64,000 bases of DNA from Actinoplanes xinjiangensis (GTDB lineage Bacteria > Actinomycetota > Actinomycetes > Mycobacteriales > Micromonosporaceae). The position numbers and the translations under genes are program-made. Position 1 is the first letter of the stretch. Every line of letters begins with the position of its first letter. Below, piece by piece: positions 1 to 8,531 of the stretch. Where the stretch lies: positions 55,623 through 119,622 of the forward strand of contig NZ_QGGR01000029.1 of the NCBI RefSeq assembly GCF_003148685.1, given 5' to 3'. The notes below the pieces were generated by a model, which was not told the DNA's origin, did not search any database, and saw nothing but the letters and a program-made list of their open reading frames with translations.

Positions 1-1196
1 CGCAGCCGCATCGCCCGCCGGGCCCGTGCCGGGCCGGCCCACAGTTGGCCGACCGCGACCAGGGCGCACAGCACGAAGCAGCCGCCCCAGAGCACGGCGT
101 CACCGGCACCTTGCAGGACCAGGCCGCCGAGGATCGGGGCCAGTGCCGTCCCGGCCGACCAGGAGAGTGAGTTCAGGCCCTGGTAACGGCCGCGCAGAGC
201 GGGCGGGGAGAGTGCCGCCACGGTGGCCGCGTTGCTGGGGGACTGGAGCATCTCGCCCAGAGTCCAGATGATCACCGTCAGGGCGTACATGATCGGGGTC
301 TCAGCGAGGGCGACCAGCCCGAACCCGGAACCGACGAGCAGCGCCGCCACCGCCAGGACCTTCGCGCTGTCCCGGCCCTCGATCAGCTTCGGGACGAAGA
401 GCTGACCGAAGACGATCAGGACCCCGTTCACCGCGATGACCGTGCCGTAGGTGGCGGCCGTGTGCCCCTCGGCCAGCATGCTGATCGGCAGCGTCGACAG
501 GTGCTGGAGGATGACCAGCACCGAGATGAAGCTGAGCAGCAGGTAGACGGCGTAGTTGCCGTCGCGCAGCGCGGTACCGAGGCCGCCCGGCTCCACTCTG
601 CGCCCGGGGATCCGCGCCGGCCGCGTCTCGGCCAGGAAGATCGCCGTGATGATCGCGGTGATCAGGGTGGTGGCCGCGTCGCCGGCGAAGAGCAGCAGAT
701 AGTCCACCTTCGCCGCGAAGCCCGCGATGACCGCCGCGAGGGCGAAGCCGAGGTTGACCGCCCAGTAGTTCAGGGAGAACGCCCGGACCCGATCCCGCTC
801 CGGGACGATGTCGATCATCATGGCGGAGAAGGCCGGCCGGACCGCCTCGGCGAACAGGCCGAGCAGCAGGGTGGCCACGGCGATCTGCGGGTACGTCCGG
901 GCCAGCCCCAGGGCCAGCATCAGGGCGGCCGCGCCGAACTGGGCGATCAGCATGGTCGGGCGACGGCCCCAGCGATCGGCCAGCACACCGCCGCCGAGGG
1001 TGCCGATCGCGCCGCCGACGCCGTAGAGGCCCAGGATCAGGCCGGCCTGACTCTGCGAGAAGTCCCGCTCCGAGGTCAGGTAGATGCTCAGGAAGAGCAC
1101 CGCGAACGAGCCGACGCGGTTGATCAGGGTGCCGGCCCAGAGGAACCAGAACTGCCGGGGCAGCCCACCGGCGGCCTGCCGTAACCAACCTCGCAC
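1..1196 (-). CDS. MFS drug/metabolite exporter (C-terminus cut by window edge)
   Basis: Major facilitator superfamily transporter, an integral membrane secondary exporter. The frame opens with GTG after a GGGGAGA ribosome site and runs off the left edge, giving about 398 residues, so little is missing from a usual 400-430 aa protein. It has alternating hydrophobic segments and the family loop motif ADRWGRR between helices 2 and 3, preceded by a Gly-rich helix (GLYGVGGAIGTLGGG). Substrate cannot be told. It is divergent from the phosphoglycerate mutase gene. The family is clear from motif and hydropathy; the role as exporter is inference. Confidence 0.85.
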   Translation of the reverse strand, partial: MRGWLRQAAGGLPRQFWFLWAGTLINRVGSFAVLFLSIYLTSERDFSQSQAGLILGLYGVGGAIGTLGGGVLADRWGRRPTMLIAQFGAAALMLALGLARTYPQIAVATLLLGLFAEAVRPAFSAMMIDIVPERDRVRAFSLNYWAVNLGFALAAVIAGFAAKVDYLLLFAGDAATTLITAIITAIFLAETRPARIPGRRVEPGGLGTALRDGNYAVYLLLSFISVLVILQHLSTLPISMLAEGHTAATYGTVIAVNGVLIVFGQLFVPKLIEGRDSAKVLAVAALLVGSGFGLVALAETPIMYALTVIIWTLGEMLQSPSNAATVAALSPPALRGRYQGLNSLSWSAGTALAPILGGLVLQGAGDAVLWGGCFVLCALVAVGQLWAGPARARRAMRL

Positions 1197-1247
1197 GATC
1201 GTCTCCCCGTAAGTAGTCTGCGCGGTTTATTCCCTTACATCTGAGGT

Positions 1248-1259
1248 GCTTGCGCAAGC
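1248..1259. promoter_or_regulatory. 12-bp perfect palindrome between MFS gene and gpmA
   Basis: GCTTGCGCAAGC is a perfect palindrome in the intergenic space between two divergent genes, 74 bases before the gpmA start. It could be a regulator site for the MFS exporter or for gpmA. No regulator gene lies next to it in the window, so its use is only a guess. Confidence 0.3.
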
Positions 1260-1332
1260 GGGTTTCGGTGTGGCGGCGGACACGTGCCGGGTGGCCGGTA
1301 CAGGCCGGCGCGGCTCGGGGGAAGATGTGGTC

Positions 1333-2082
1333 ATGACTGGAACCCTGGTGCTGCTGCGGCACGGCAACAGCGAGTGGAACGCCAAGAACCTCTTCACCGG
1401 CTGGGTCGACGTGGACCTGGACGCCAAGGGTGAGCAGGAGGCCCGGCGCGGCGGCGAACTTCTCAAGGAGCAGGGGGTGCTGCCCGACGTGGTGCACACC
1501 AGCCTTCTTCGGCGCGCGATCCGGACCAGTGAGATCGCACTGCACATCACCGACCGGCACTGGATCCCGGTGAAGCGTCACTGGCGGCTCAACGAGCGCC
1601 ACTACGGCGCTCTGCAGGGCAAGGACAAGAAGCAGACCCTGGAGACGTACGGGGAGGAGCAGTTCATGCTCTGGCGCCGGTCGTACGACGTCCCGCCGCC
1701 CCCCATCGAGGACGGCGCCGAGTTCTCCCAGGCCGGTGACCCCCGCTACGCGAGCCTGGCCCCGGAGATCCTGCCGAGGGCGGAGTGCCTGAAGGACGTG
1801 CTGCTGCGGGCCCTGCCGTACTGGTACGACGCGATCGTCCCCGACCTGCGCGCCGGTAGGACGGTGCTGGTCGCGGCGCACGGCAACTCGCTGCGCGCGA
1901 TCGTGAAGCACCTCGACGGCGTCTCCGACGAGGCGATCGCCGGGCTGAACATCCCGACCGGCATCCCGTTGCGCTACGACCTGGACGAGAACCTGCGCCC
2001 GATCACCGCGGGCGGCACCTATCTCGACCCGGTCGCCGCCAAGGAGGCCGCTGCCGCGGTCGCCGCCCAGGGCCGTAAGTGA
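1333..2082 (+). CDS. gpmA: 2,3-bisphosphoglycerate-dependent phosphoglycerate mutase
   Basis: Interconverts 3- and 2-phosphoglycerate in glycolysis and gluconeogenesis, in the cytoplasm. The N-terminal motif LVLLRHGNSEWN carries the phosphoacceptor His10, and AAHGNSLRAI carries the second active-site His183. At 249 aa it is the usual length. ATG at 1333 is chosen over an in-frame upstream ATG because the family begins right before the RHG motif and a GGGGGA site precedes it. Position next to phoU and senX3-regX3 matches the mycobacterial gpm1 neighbourhood. A strong hairpin follows it. Confidence 0.96.
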   Translation: MTGTLVLLRHGNSEWNAKNLFTGWVDVDLDAKGEQEARRGGELLKEQGVLPDVVHTSLLRRAIRTSEIALHITDRHWIPVKRHWRLNERHYGALQGKDKKQTLETYGEEQFMLWRRSYDVPPPPIEDGAEFSQAGDPRYASLAPEILPRAECLKDVLLRALPYWYDAIVPDLRAGRTVLVAAHGNSLRAIVKHLDGVSDEAIAGLNIPTGIPLRYDLDENLRPITAGGTYLDPVAAKEAAAAVAAQGRK

Positions 2083-2087
2083 CAGAC

Positions 2088-2122
2088 GGGGGCCGGGACA
2101 CCCCCGTGGTGTCCCGGCCCCC
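2088..2122 (+). terminator. Strong hairpin terminator after gpmA
   Basis: A perfect 15-bp GC-rich stem (GGGGGCCGGGACACC with its complement) closes on a 5-base loop CCCGT, 5 bases after the gpmA stop. There is no long T-run, which is common for actinobacterial terminators. It may serve both gpmA and the convergent phoU. Confidence 0.85.
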
Positions 2123-2153
2123 GGATCTCCCGGCTCGCGCGCCGGAGATCTGA

Positions 2154-2810
2154 TCAGTCCTCGATCTGCCCGGTCGTCTCGCCGGTGATCAGGTAGATCA
2201 GGTGCTCGCCGATGTTGACGGCGTGGTCGGCGTAACGCTCGTAGAAGCGGCCCAGCAGGGCACCGTCGATGGCGGTCTCCGCTCCGTACGGCCAGTCGTC
2301 GGCCAGCATGATCTTGAACAGCTTGCGTTCGAGGTCGTCGATCGCGTCGTCGTCGGTCTCCAGTTGGGCCGCGAGTTCGGCGTTCGGCTTCGCGAGCAGC
2401 GTGGTGATCTTCTCGGCCATGTGGTCGGCGACCTCGGCCATGCCCTTGAAGGTGGGGCGCAGCTCGGCCGGGACGGCGGGTGACGGGTGCCGCCGGGCCG
2501 CGGTCTTCGCCACGTGCTCGGCCAGGTCGCCCATCCGCTCCAGGTCGGCCCCGATGTGCAGCGCGGTGATGACGCGCCGCAGGTCGGACGCGACCGGCGC
2601 CTGGCGGGCGATGGTGTCCGCGACCTTCAACTCGACCTGCTCGTAGATGGCGTCGACCTCGGAGTCCCGCTCGATCACCGACCGGGCGGCGGCCAGGTCG
2701 GCGGTCAGCAGCGCCGACGTCGCCTTGCGGAGTGCGGCGCGGACCGACTCCGCCATGGTCACGAGCAGGCGGCTCACCTCGACCAGATCGGCCTGGTACT
2801 CCTCGCGCAT
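2154..2810 (-). CDS. phoU: Phosphate signalling regulator PhoU
   Basis: PhoU is a cytoplasmic all-helical protein that links phosphate transport to the sensor kinase and keeps the Pho response off when phosphate is plentiful. The 218-aa product has the two related three-helix repeats of the family, each with an acidic metal-binding stretch (ERDSEVDAIYEQ near residue 50 and ETDDDAIDDLERK near 150). Length is typical. It is divergent from the senX3/phoR-type kinase with a PHO-box-like repeat in between, as in Streptomyces and mycobacteria, which supports joint control by phosphate. Confidence 0.95.
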   Translation of the reverse strand: MREEYQADLVEVSRLLVTMAESVRAALRKATSALLTADLAAARSVIERDSEVDAIYEQVELKVADTIARQAPVASDLRRVITALHIGADLERMGDLAEHVAKTAARRHPSPAVPAELRPTFKGMAEVADHMAEKITTLLAKPNAELAAQLETDDDAIDDLERKLFKIMLADDWPYGAETAIDGALLGRFYERYADHAVNIGEHLIYLITGETTGQIED

Positions 2811-2893
2811 TTCTCAGTTCCCTCTTTCGACGGCGACGGCCATGGCGGCCGGGGTTGCGCTGACCACGCTATGGGCGCGGAACGGCCTCAACA

Positions 2894-2930
2894 TGAACAC
2901 CGGTGAACGAGGGCGGGCGCAGTGGTGAAC
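2894..2930 (-). promoter_or_regulatory. PHO-box-like direct repeats (phoU-senX3 intergenic)
   Basis: Read on the minus strand, GTTCACC occurs twice exactly 22 bases apart (two 11-bp steps), and a further GTTCA follows 10 bases on. Streptomyces PhoP binds 11-bp direct repeats of GTTCACC type, and the RegX3 family recognises related sites. The location between phoU and the kinase gene is the expected one. The middle repeat unit is degenerate. Confidence 0.65.
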
Positions 2931-2990
2931 ATTATTCGACGTGCGCCCGATTTGCCGTAATGGCCCTGTGGTTCAGGTAAACAATGACCC

Positions 2991-2996
2991 TACGAT
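2991..2996 (+). promoter_or_regulatory. -10 element of senX3, suggesting a leaderless transcript
   Basis: TACGAT matches the actinobacterial -10 TANNNT and ends only six bases before the GTG start of the kinase gene, with no ribosome-binding site between. That arrangement predicts a leaderless mRNA starting at or next to the GTG. No good -35 is visible, as expected for an activator-dependent promoter. Confidence 0.5.
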
Positions 2997-3002
2997 CGCA
3001 GC

Positions 3003-4283
3003 GTGGAGTGGGAATACGCCGTCGGCATGGTTTCTGCCGCGCTGGCCGTCGGTGTGGGAACGGGGCTCGCCCTTGCCCGGATCCGCCGGCCGGGCGCAGA
3101 GGCTCGGACCGGGGTACCGGAGGGGAGCGCCGCCATCGAACCGGACGACGATCGCCCGGGAGGCAAACACGGCCTCAAGGGGCTCGGACGCAAGAGCCTC
3201 GATTCGTTACGGGTGGGAGTCGTCGTCCTCGACGCCGACGATCATCCGGTGCTGGTGAACCCGGCGGCCCGCGCGATGGGCCTGCTGCGTTCCGGCGGGG
3301 CACCGGGCACCATCGCCGCCCATCCGATCCTGCGGACGCTGGCCGGCCAGGTCCGGCGGACCGGAGTGCGCCGGGAGGTCGAGCTCGACCTCCCGCGGGG
3401 CCGGGCCGGGGGCGGGCATGCCCCGCTGGGTCTGCACCTGCGGGCGGTGGCCCTGAACGCGACACACGTCGCGGTCGAGGCCGCCGACGTGACCGAGTCG
3501 CATCGGCTGGCCCGGGTCCGCCGCGACTTCGTCGCCAACGTCAGCCACGAGCTCAAGACGCCGATCGGTGCGCTCCAGCTCCTGGCCGAGGCACTGCTCG
3601 ACGCCACCCAGCTCCCCGAGACGGCGCCCGGCGCGCAGTCCGAGGATCTGGTGGCCGCCCGCCGGTTCGCCGAGCGCATCCATCACGAGTCGGCCCGGAT
3701 GGGCCGCCTGGTGAACGAGTTGCTCGAGCTCACCCGGCTCCAGGGCGCGGAACCGTTGCCGAACCCGGAACCGGTCTCGCTGGACTGGGTGATCGCCGAG
3801 GTGGTCGACCGGACCAGGACGACCGCGTCGGCGAAGAACATCGAGGTCACCTACGACGGCCCGAAGGGCACCATGGCGTACGGCAACGACAGCCAGTTCG
3901 CCACGGCGGTCACCAACCTGGTGGAGAACGCGATCGCGTACTCGGGTGAGAACACCGTCGTCTCGCTCACCATGCGTCACAGTGACGACTGGATCGAGAT
4001 CGACGTCACCGATGAGGGCATCGGGATCGCCCCGCAGGACGTCGAACGGGTCTTCGAGCGGTTCTACCGCGCCGACCAGGCCCGTTCCCGGTCCACCGGC
4101 GGGACCGGTCTCGGCCTGGCGATCGTCAAGCACATCGCGACCAACCACGGCGGCCGCGTCGACGTGACCAGTTCACTCGGCGACGGCTCTACGTTCACCC
4201 TGCGCCTACCTGCACGACCCCCCGAGTCCCCCTCGTCGTCACCGACGGCGATTGAGATCGAGTCCGGTGTGGCCGGGCGTTGA
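3003..4283 (+). CDS. senX3: Phosphate-responsive sensor histidine kinase (SenX3/PhoR type)
   Basis: Membrane sensor kinase of the phosphate-starvation two-component system. It has one N-terminal membrane helix (about residues 7-27), a PAS-like domain (about 62-165), the H-box FVANVSHELKTP with phospho-His182, and a full ATPase domain: N box NLVENAIAYS (305-314), G1 DEGIGIAP, F box FERFYRAD and G2 GTGLGLAIVKH. At 426 aa it is close to mycobacterial SenX3. The GTG start lacks a ribosome site and follows a -10 box directly. Codon 69 is the rare leucine codon TTA. The regX3 gene follows and the two are surely co-transcribed. Confidence 0.94.
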   Translation: MEWEYAVGMVSAALAVGVGTGLALARIRRPGAEARTGVPEGSAAIEPDDDRPGGKHGLKGLGRKSLDSLRVGVVVLDADDHPVLVNPAARAMGLLRSGGAPGTIAAHPILRTLAGQVRRTGVRREVELDLPRGRAGGGHAPLGLHLRAVALNATHVAVEAADVTESHRLARVRRDFVANVSHELKTPIGALQLLAEALLDATQLPETAPGAQSEDLVAARRFAERIHHESARMGRLVNELLELTRLQGAEPLPNPEPVSLDWVIAEVVDRTRTTASAKNIEVTYDGPKGTMAYGNDSQFATAVTNLVENAIAYSGENTVVSLTMRHSDDWIEIDVTDEGIGIAPQDVERVFERFYRADQARSRSTGGTGLGLAIVKHIATNHGGRVDVTSSLGDGSTFTLRLPARPPESPSSSPTAIEIESGVAGR

Positions 4284-4312
4284 GCCCGCCGCCGACGACG
4301 GAAGGAACTTCA

Positions 4313-4996
4313 TTGGCCCGCGTGCTCGTGGTCGAGGACGAGGAGTCGTTCTCCGACGCCCTGTCGTACATGCTGCGCAAAGAGGGTTTCGAGGTGTCGG
4401 TCGCCGCGACCGGGACCTCCGCCCTGACGCAGTTCGACCGGACCGGTGCCGACATCGTGCTGCTCGACCTGATGCTTCCCGAGATGTCCGGAACCGAGGT
4501 GTGCCGTCAGTTGCGGCAGCGCTCCGCGGTCCCGATCATCATGGTCACCGCCCGGGACAGCGAGATCGACAAGGTGGTCGGACTGGAGATCGGAGCCGAC
4601 GACTACGTCACGAAGCCCTACTCGCCTCGTGAGCTGGTCGCCCGGATCCGTGCCGTGCTCCGCCGCCAGGGCGCCGACGCGCCCGAGGTCACCACCCCGA
4701 CACTGACCGCCGGCCCGGTCCGGATGGACGTCGAGCGGCACGTCGTGACCGTCGACGGTTCGGGCGTGCAGTTGCCGTTGAAGGAGTTCGAGCTGCTCGA
4801 GCTGCTGCTGCGCAACGCCGGCCGGGTCCTCACCCGCGGTCAGCTGATCGACCGGGTCTGGGGCGCCGACTACGTCGGTGACACCAAGACGCTCGACGTG
4901 CACGTGAAGCGGCTGCGTTCCAAGGTGGAGCCGGAGCCGTCCGCGCCGCGGTACATCGTCACCGTGCGGGGCCTGGGCTACAAGTTCGAGCCCTGA
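4313..4996 (+). CDS. regX3: Response regulator RegX3/PhoP type
   Basis: OmpR/PhoB-class transcription factor that is the partner of the kinase before it. The receiver domain has the acidic pair E8/D9, phosphoacceptor D52 in LLDLMLPEMSG and the conserved Lys in YVTKPYSPREL; a winged-helix DNA-binding domain follows from about residue 130 and ends with VRGLGYKF. TTG at 4313 is preferred because GGAAGG lies 8 bases before it and it gives 227 aa, the length of mycobacterial RegX3; an earlier TTG overlapping the kinase stop would add 11 unlikely residues. Expected targets are PHO boxes such as the one upstream of phoU. Confidence 0.94.
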   Translation: MARVLVVEDEESFSDALSYMLRKEGFEVSVAATGTSALTQFDRTGADIVLLDLMLPEMSGTEVCRQLRQRSAVPIIMVTARDSEIDKVVGLEIGADDYVTKPYSPRELVARIRAVLRRQGADAPEVTTPTLTAGPVRMDVERHVVTVDGSGVQLPLKEFELLELLLRNAGRVLTRGQLIDRVWGADYVGDTKTLDVHVKRLRSKVEPEPSAPRYIVTVRGLGYKFEP

Positions 4997-5028
4997 TTCA
5001 CCCTTGTCCCCTGCTAACTAGCATGCGA

Positions 5029-5919
5029 CTATGGGGATGTCGGGTGACCCGCCCGTGATCGGGTCACCCGACGCCTGGGATTCGCCGTGCCGGTGGAGTC
5101 AGCCGTGCCGGTGGCGTCGACCGGGCCGGCCGGCCTGGTGGAGTCCGCCGCGCTGGTCGCCGGGTGGATGGCGATCAGGCCGGACCTGATCCGGGCGGAG
5201 CACAGTTCGGCGAGGCGGCCGTATGCGGCCTCCCCGATCAGCTCGGTCAGCTCGGGTGCGTAGGTGACATACATCGCGTCGGTGCCCACGTGGGCCTCCG
5301 GTGACGACGTGCACCACCAGGCCAGGTCGTGGCCGCCCGCCCCCCAGCCGCGGCGGTCGAACTCACTCAAAGTGGACTGGAGCAGCTTCGTGCCGTCCGG
5401 CCGGGTGATCCAGTCCTGCTCGCGGCGGACCGGCAACTGCCAGCAGACGTCCGGCTTGTACTTGAGCGGGTGCACACCGTCCCGCAGGGCCTGACCGTGC
5501 AGTGCACAACCACCGCCACCCGGGAAGCCGGCCTCGTTCAGGAAGACGCACGGGCCGTCGGCGGAGCGCGTGGCCGTACGCCGGGCGGGTTTGCTGCCGT
5601 CGACGGTGTCCACCTCGGTGTAGTTCTTGAACCCGCGACGGTAGTGCTGCCAGGTCTGCGGGGTCAGCCTGGCGGCCGCCGCCCGCACCCGGGTCTCGTC
5701 GTCGGCGTCGGTGAAGAACGCGCCGTGCGAGCAGCAGCCGTCCTCGGCGCGGCCGGGCAGGATGCCCCGGCAGGCGGAGCCGAAGACGCAGGTCCAGCGG
5801 GAGAGCAGCCAGGTCAGATCGGCCCGGATCAGGTGCTGCTCGTCGGCGGGATCGAGGAACTCGATCCACTCGCGAGGGAAGTCGAGCGGTACTTCCCGGG
5901 GTGGTGTCGCGCGGCTCAT
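5029..5919 (-). CDS. Conserved cysteine-rich actinobacterial protein of unknown function
   Basis: I do not recognise a function. The 296-aa protein has a cysteine set that looks metal-binding: C44, C50, the pair C62-C63, then single cysteines in GPCVF, GGGGCALHG and DVCWQ. The last 50 residues are a low-complexity Thr/Ala/Asp/Pro tail. A similar conserved hypothetical (Rv0495c) sits downstream of senX3-regX3 in M. tuberculosis, as far as I recall, so the position is conserved. It converges on regX3 with a shared hairpin that lies in its last codons. A YkgJ-like Fe/Zn-binding fold is possible but unproven. Confidence 0.8.
   Translation of the reverse strand: MSRATPPREVPLDFPREWIEFLDPADEQHLIRADLTWLLSRWTCVFGSACRGILPGRAEDGCCSHGAFFTDADDETRVRAAAARLTPQTWQHYRRGFKNYTEVDTVDGSKPARRTATRSADGPCVFLNEAGFPGGGGCALHGQALRDGVHPLKYKPDVCWQLPVRREQDWITRPDGTKLLQSTLSEFDRRGWGAGGHDLAWWCTSSPEAHVGTDAMYVTYAPELTELIGEAAYGRLAELCSARIRSGLIAIHPATSAADSTRPAGPVDATGTADSTGTANPRRRVTRSRAGHPTSP
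5041..5070. terminator. Bidirectional hairpin between regX3 and the cysteine-rich gene
   Basis: Perfect 11-bp stem CGGGTGACCCG with its complement around an 8-base loop, 45 bases after the regX3 stop. It also encodes the last residues of the convergent gene, so the convergent gene ends inside the hairpin. Confidence 0.65.
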
Positions 5920-6004
5920 CCGGGTCAGCGTACGCCCACTCGTGGATCATGACCGTTTAGAGCTGATATATCCGGCCCGGTCGCGCGCGGCTACGCTGGA
6001 GGGC

Positions 6005-6814
6005 GTGACTTCCCGCGTACCCGTGCTTCTCTCCAGCTCCTCGGTCTTCCCGGAGCCGACGGCGGCGGCGTTCGAGATGGCGGCCACGGTCGGCTACGAC
6101 GGCCTGGAGGTCATGGTGTGGACCGACGCCGTCAGCCAGGACGCCGGGGCCCTCAAGGGACTGGCCGACCACTACGACGTTCCGGTCCTCTCGGTGCACG
6201 CCCCGTGCCTGCTGGTGACCCAGCGGGTGTGGAGTTCCGACCCGTGGGAGCGGCTGACCCGGGCCGCCCAGCTCGCCGAGAGCCTGGGCGCGCCGACCGT
6301 GGTGGTGCACCCGCCGTTCCGCTGGCAGGGCGACTACGCCCGCAACTTCGCCGAGGGACTGACCAGGGTCCGCGGCCGGCATCCCGACCTGACCTTCGCG
6401 GTGGAGAACATGTTCCCGGTCAAGATGGCCGGCCGCTGGGTGGTGCCGTACAACCCCGGCTGGGACCCGACCGAGACCGGCTTCGACGCGTACACGCTGG
6501 ACCTCTCCCACTGCGCGGCCTCGCGCATCGACGCGCTGGAGATGGCCGACCGGATGGGTGCCGGCCTGCGGCACGTGCATCTGGGTGATGGCACCGGCGA
6601 GGGCCGCGACGAGCACCTGGTGCCGGGCCGCGGCAATCAGCCGTGCGCCGAGTTGTTGCGGTCGCTGGCCGGGCGCGGGTTCACCGGGTCGGTGGCACTG
6701 GAGATCAACACGCGTAAGGCGGCGAGCCGTCCGGCCCGCGAGGCCGATCTCCGCGAGGCGCTGGAGTTCGCCCGCCGCCACCTCGAACCGAGTCCCGCGG
6801 TCACGCAGGGGTGA
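6005..6814 (+). CDS. Sugar phosphate isomerase/epimerase-like TIM barrel protein
   Basis: AP endonuclease 2 / xylose-isomerase-like TIM barrel protein (269 aa). Family features are the opening strand VPVLLSSSSVFPE, the conserved metal-ligand stretches VVHPPFRW, VENMFPV, LDLSHCA and HVHLGDGTGEGRDEHLVPGRG, and the closing ALEIN. Substrate is unknown. GTG at 6005 is chosen because the barrel begins immediately after it, although the frame stays open far upstream. A homologue (Rv0498) occupies the same neighbourhood in M. tuberculosis from memory. Its end overlaps the convergent CGNR gene by 14 bases. Confidence 0.85.
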   Translation: MTSRVPVLLSSSSVFPEPTAAAFEMAATVGYDGLEVMVWTDAVSQDAGALKGLADHYDVPVLSVHAPCLLVTQRVWSSDPWERLTRAAQLAESLGAPTVVVHPPFRWQGDYARNFAEGLTRVRGRHPDLTFAVENMFPVKMAGRWVVPYNPGWDPTETGFDAYTLDLSHCAASRIDALEMADRMGAGLRHVHLGDGTGEGRDEHLVPGRGNQPCAELLRSLAGRGFTGSVALEINTRKAASRPAREADLREALEFARRHLEPSPAVTQG

Positions 6815-7340
6815 GGTTCTCCGCGGCGCGCTTGCGGGCCCGGTGCGCGGCGACGTGCGACCGGGTGGCGCAGCGCTCCGAGCAGAACCGCCGGCAGTTG
6901 TTGGACGACGTGTCCAGGTAGACGTTGCCGCACCGTTCGTCGGCGCAGATGCCGAAGCGGGCACTCCCGTACTCGCAGAGCCAGACCGACAGGCCCCAGA
7001 CGGCGCCCGCCAGATACTCGGCGCTGACGGTGGCGCCGCGGCTGGTCACGTGCATGTGCCAGTCACTCGCGTCGTGCCCGGAGATGCGTGGCTGCACCGG
7101 GTAGGCCTCCAGCAGGCCGTTCAGCTCGCGCACCGCCTCGTTGTCCCGCCCGGAGGTGCCGAACTCGAAGACCTCCCGCAGGCGCCGCTGCGCGCGGCGG
7201 AACGGGGCCAGGTCCTTCTCGGTGACGTGGTCGCGCATGTACGCCTGTTCGCCGCTGAACAGGGCCCGCAACCCGGCGAGATCGTCCAGACCTGCGTTGA
7301 CGAGGTCTATCGCCGTCCGGGCGTACGCATCGAAGTTCAC
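6801..7340 (-). CDS. CGNR zinc-finger / ABATE-domain regulator
   Basis: Small probable transcription factor (179 aa). The C-terminus has the CGNR zinc finger FGICADERCGNVYLDTS followed by NCRRFCSERCATRSHVAAHR, with four cysteines arranged as C-x4-C and C-x3-C plus a basic tail; the N-terminal part corresponds to the ABATE stress-sensing domain. GTG at 7340 is chosen since the family begins near FDAYARTAIDLVNA; the frame extends 12 codons further with no better start. Ligand and targets unknown. It is divergent from proline dehydrogenase, a possible target only by position. Confidence 0.87.
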   Translation of the reverse strand: MNFDAYARTAIDLVNAGLDDLAGLRALFSGEQAYMRDHVTEKDLAPFRRAQRRLREVFEFGTSGRDNEAVRELNGLLEAYPVQPRISGHDASDWHMHVTSRGATVSAEYLAGAVWGLSVWLCEYGSARFGICADERCGNVYLDTSSNNCRRFCSERCATRSHVAAHRARKRAAENLTPA

Positions 7341-7425
7341 CCGACAACGGTAGCCGCACCTGACCCGATGGGGCACGTATGTGTTGCCCGGCGTCCGTGC
7401 CAGGTCCGGACGTTACGCTCGGCGC

Positions 7426-8346
7426 ATGCTCCGTACCCTGTTTCTCGCCGCGGCCGGATCCGCCCGGCTCGGGCGGCTGGCCGAGATCGCACCCGTCAGC
7501 CGGGGAATCGTGCAGCGTTTCGTCGCCGGGCCGAGCGCCGACGAGGTTCTGCTGGTCAGCCGTGGTCTCGTCGACGACGGCCTGGCCGTCAGCCTCGATC
7601 ATCTGAGCGACGAGACCCGGACGATAGAGCAGGCGGTGGCCACCCGCGACGAGTACGTTGCGGTCCTCGGCCGGCTCAAGGGCGCCGGGCTGACGCCGGC
7701 GGTCGAGGTCAGCGTCAAACTCTCGGCCCTGGGCCGGCGGATCGACGAGAAACTGGCGTACGAGCACGCGCGCGCGATCTGTGCCGCGGCCGCCGAGGCG
7801 GGCACCACGGTGACGCTGGACGCCGAGGACCACGGCACCACGGACGCGACCCTGGAGACGCTGGCCGAGCTGCGCCGGGACTTCCCGTCCACCGGGGCGG
7901 CCCTCCAGGCGTACCTGCGGCGGACCGAGGGGGACTGTCGTGAGCTGGCGACGGCCGGCTCCCGGGTGCGCCTGTGCAAGGGCGCCTACGCGGAGCCGGA
8001 GTCGGTGGCGTTCCCGTCCGCGCTGGATGTGGACAAGTCGTTCGTCCGCTGTCTGAACATCCTGATGGCGGGGGAGGGCTACCCGATGGTGGCGACCCAC
8101 GACGCGCGGCTGATCGCGATCGCCGAGGACCGGGCCCGCTGGTTCGACCGCTCCACCGCGGAGTACGAGTTCCAGATGCTCTACGGCGTGCGCCCGGAGG
8201 AGCAGGCTCGCCTGACCGGCAGCGGTCACACGGTCCGGGTCCACCTGCCCTACGGCGAGGAGTGGTACGCCTACCTGATGCGCCGCCTGGCGGAGCGCCC
8301 GGCGAACGTCGGCTTTCTGGCACGAGCGGTCGCTTCTCGGAAATAA
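7426..8346 (+). CDS. Proline dehydrogenase (monofunctional)
   Basis: FAD enzyme that oxidises proline to pyrroline-5-carboxylate, passing electrons to the respiratory chain at the membrane. The 306-aa protein shows PRODH motifs: EVSVKLSALG, TLDAEDHGTTD, the ladder RLCKGAYAEP, YEFQMLYGVRPEEQ and the C-terminal substrate arginine motif YLMRRLAERPANVGF. ATG at 7426 is used; it is the first Met before the LFLAAAGS start typical of actinobacterial members. The partner P5C dehydrogenase is not adjacent, so the pathway must be completed elsewhere. Confidence 0.93.
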   Translation: MLRTLFLAAAGSARLGRLAEIAPVSRGIVQRFVAGPSADEVLLVSRGLVDDGLAVSLDHLSDETRTIEQAVATRDEYVAVLGRLKGAGLTPAVEVSVKLSALGRRIDEKLAYEHARAICAAAAEAGTTVTLDAEDHGTTDATLETLAELRRDFPSTGAALQAYLRRTEGDCRELATAGSRVRLCKGAYAEPESVAFPSALDVDKSFVRCLNILMAGEGYPMVATHDARLIAIAEDRARWFDRSTAEYEFQMLYGVRPEEQARLTGSGHTVRVHLPYGEEWYAYLMRRLAERPANVGFLARAVASRK

Positions 8347-8380
8347 AGGGCGATATCACCACGTATCCGGTGTGTCGGGC

Positions 8381-8386
8381 TTGACT
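8381..8386 (+). promoter_or_regulatory. -35-like TTGACT upstream of the small HTH gene
   Basis: TTGACT lies in the 185-base gap between proline dehydrogenase and the HTH gene. No convincing -10 sits 17 bases downstream, but a palindrome GTATCGATAC follows at about 8430, so the gap probably holds the HTH gene promoter. Weak evidence. Confidence 0.25.
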
Positions 8387-8531
8387 TTTTCTGGGCATTT
8401 CACGGAACGTATCGCGTTGGTCACAGCCGTATCGATACCGTTCTGATGACACGCACGTCATCCCCGCGGCCTTCCGGGACCCTCCGGCCGCATCCCGCCG
8501 CGGAGGATTGCGAAAGGATCGGTGCGACGAC

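Noticed and set aside
301..1911. Long antisense open frame across the MFS and gpmA genes
   Set aside because: Its translation is Arg/Pro/Gly-rich without any family motif and it covers two well-supported genes in other frames; a typical shadow in high-GC DNA.
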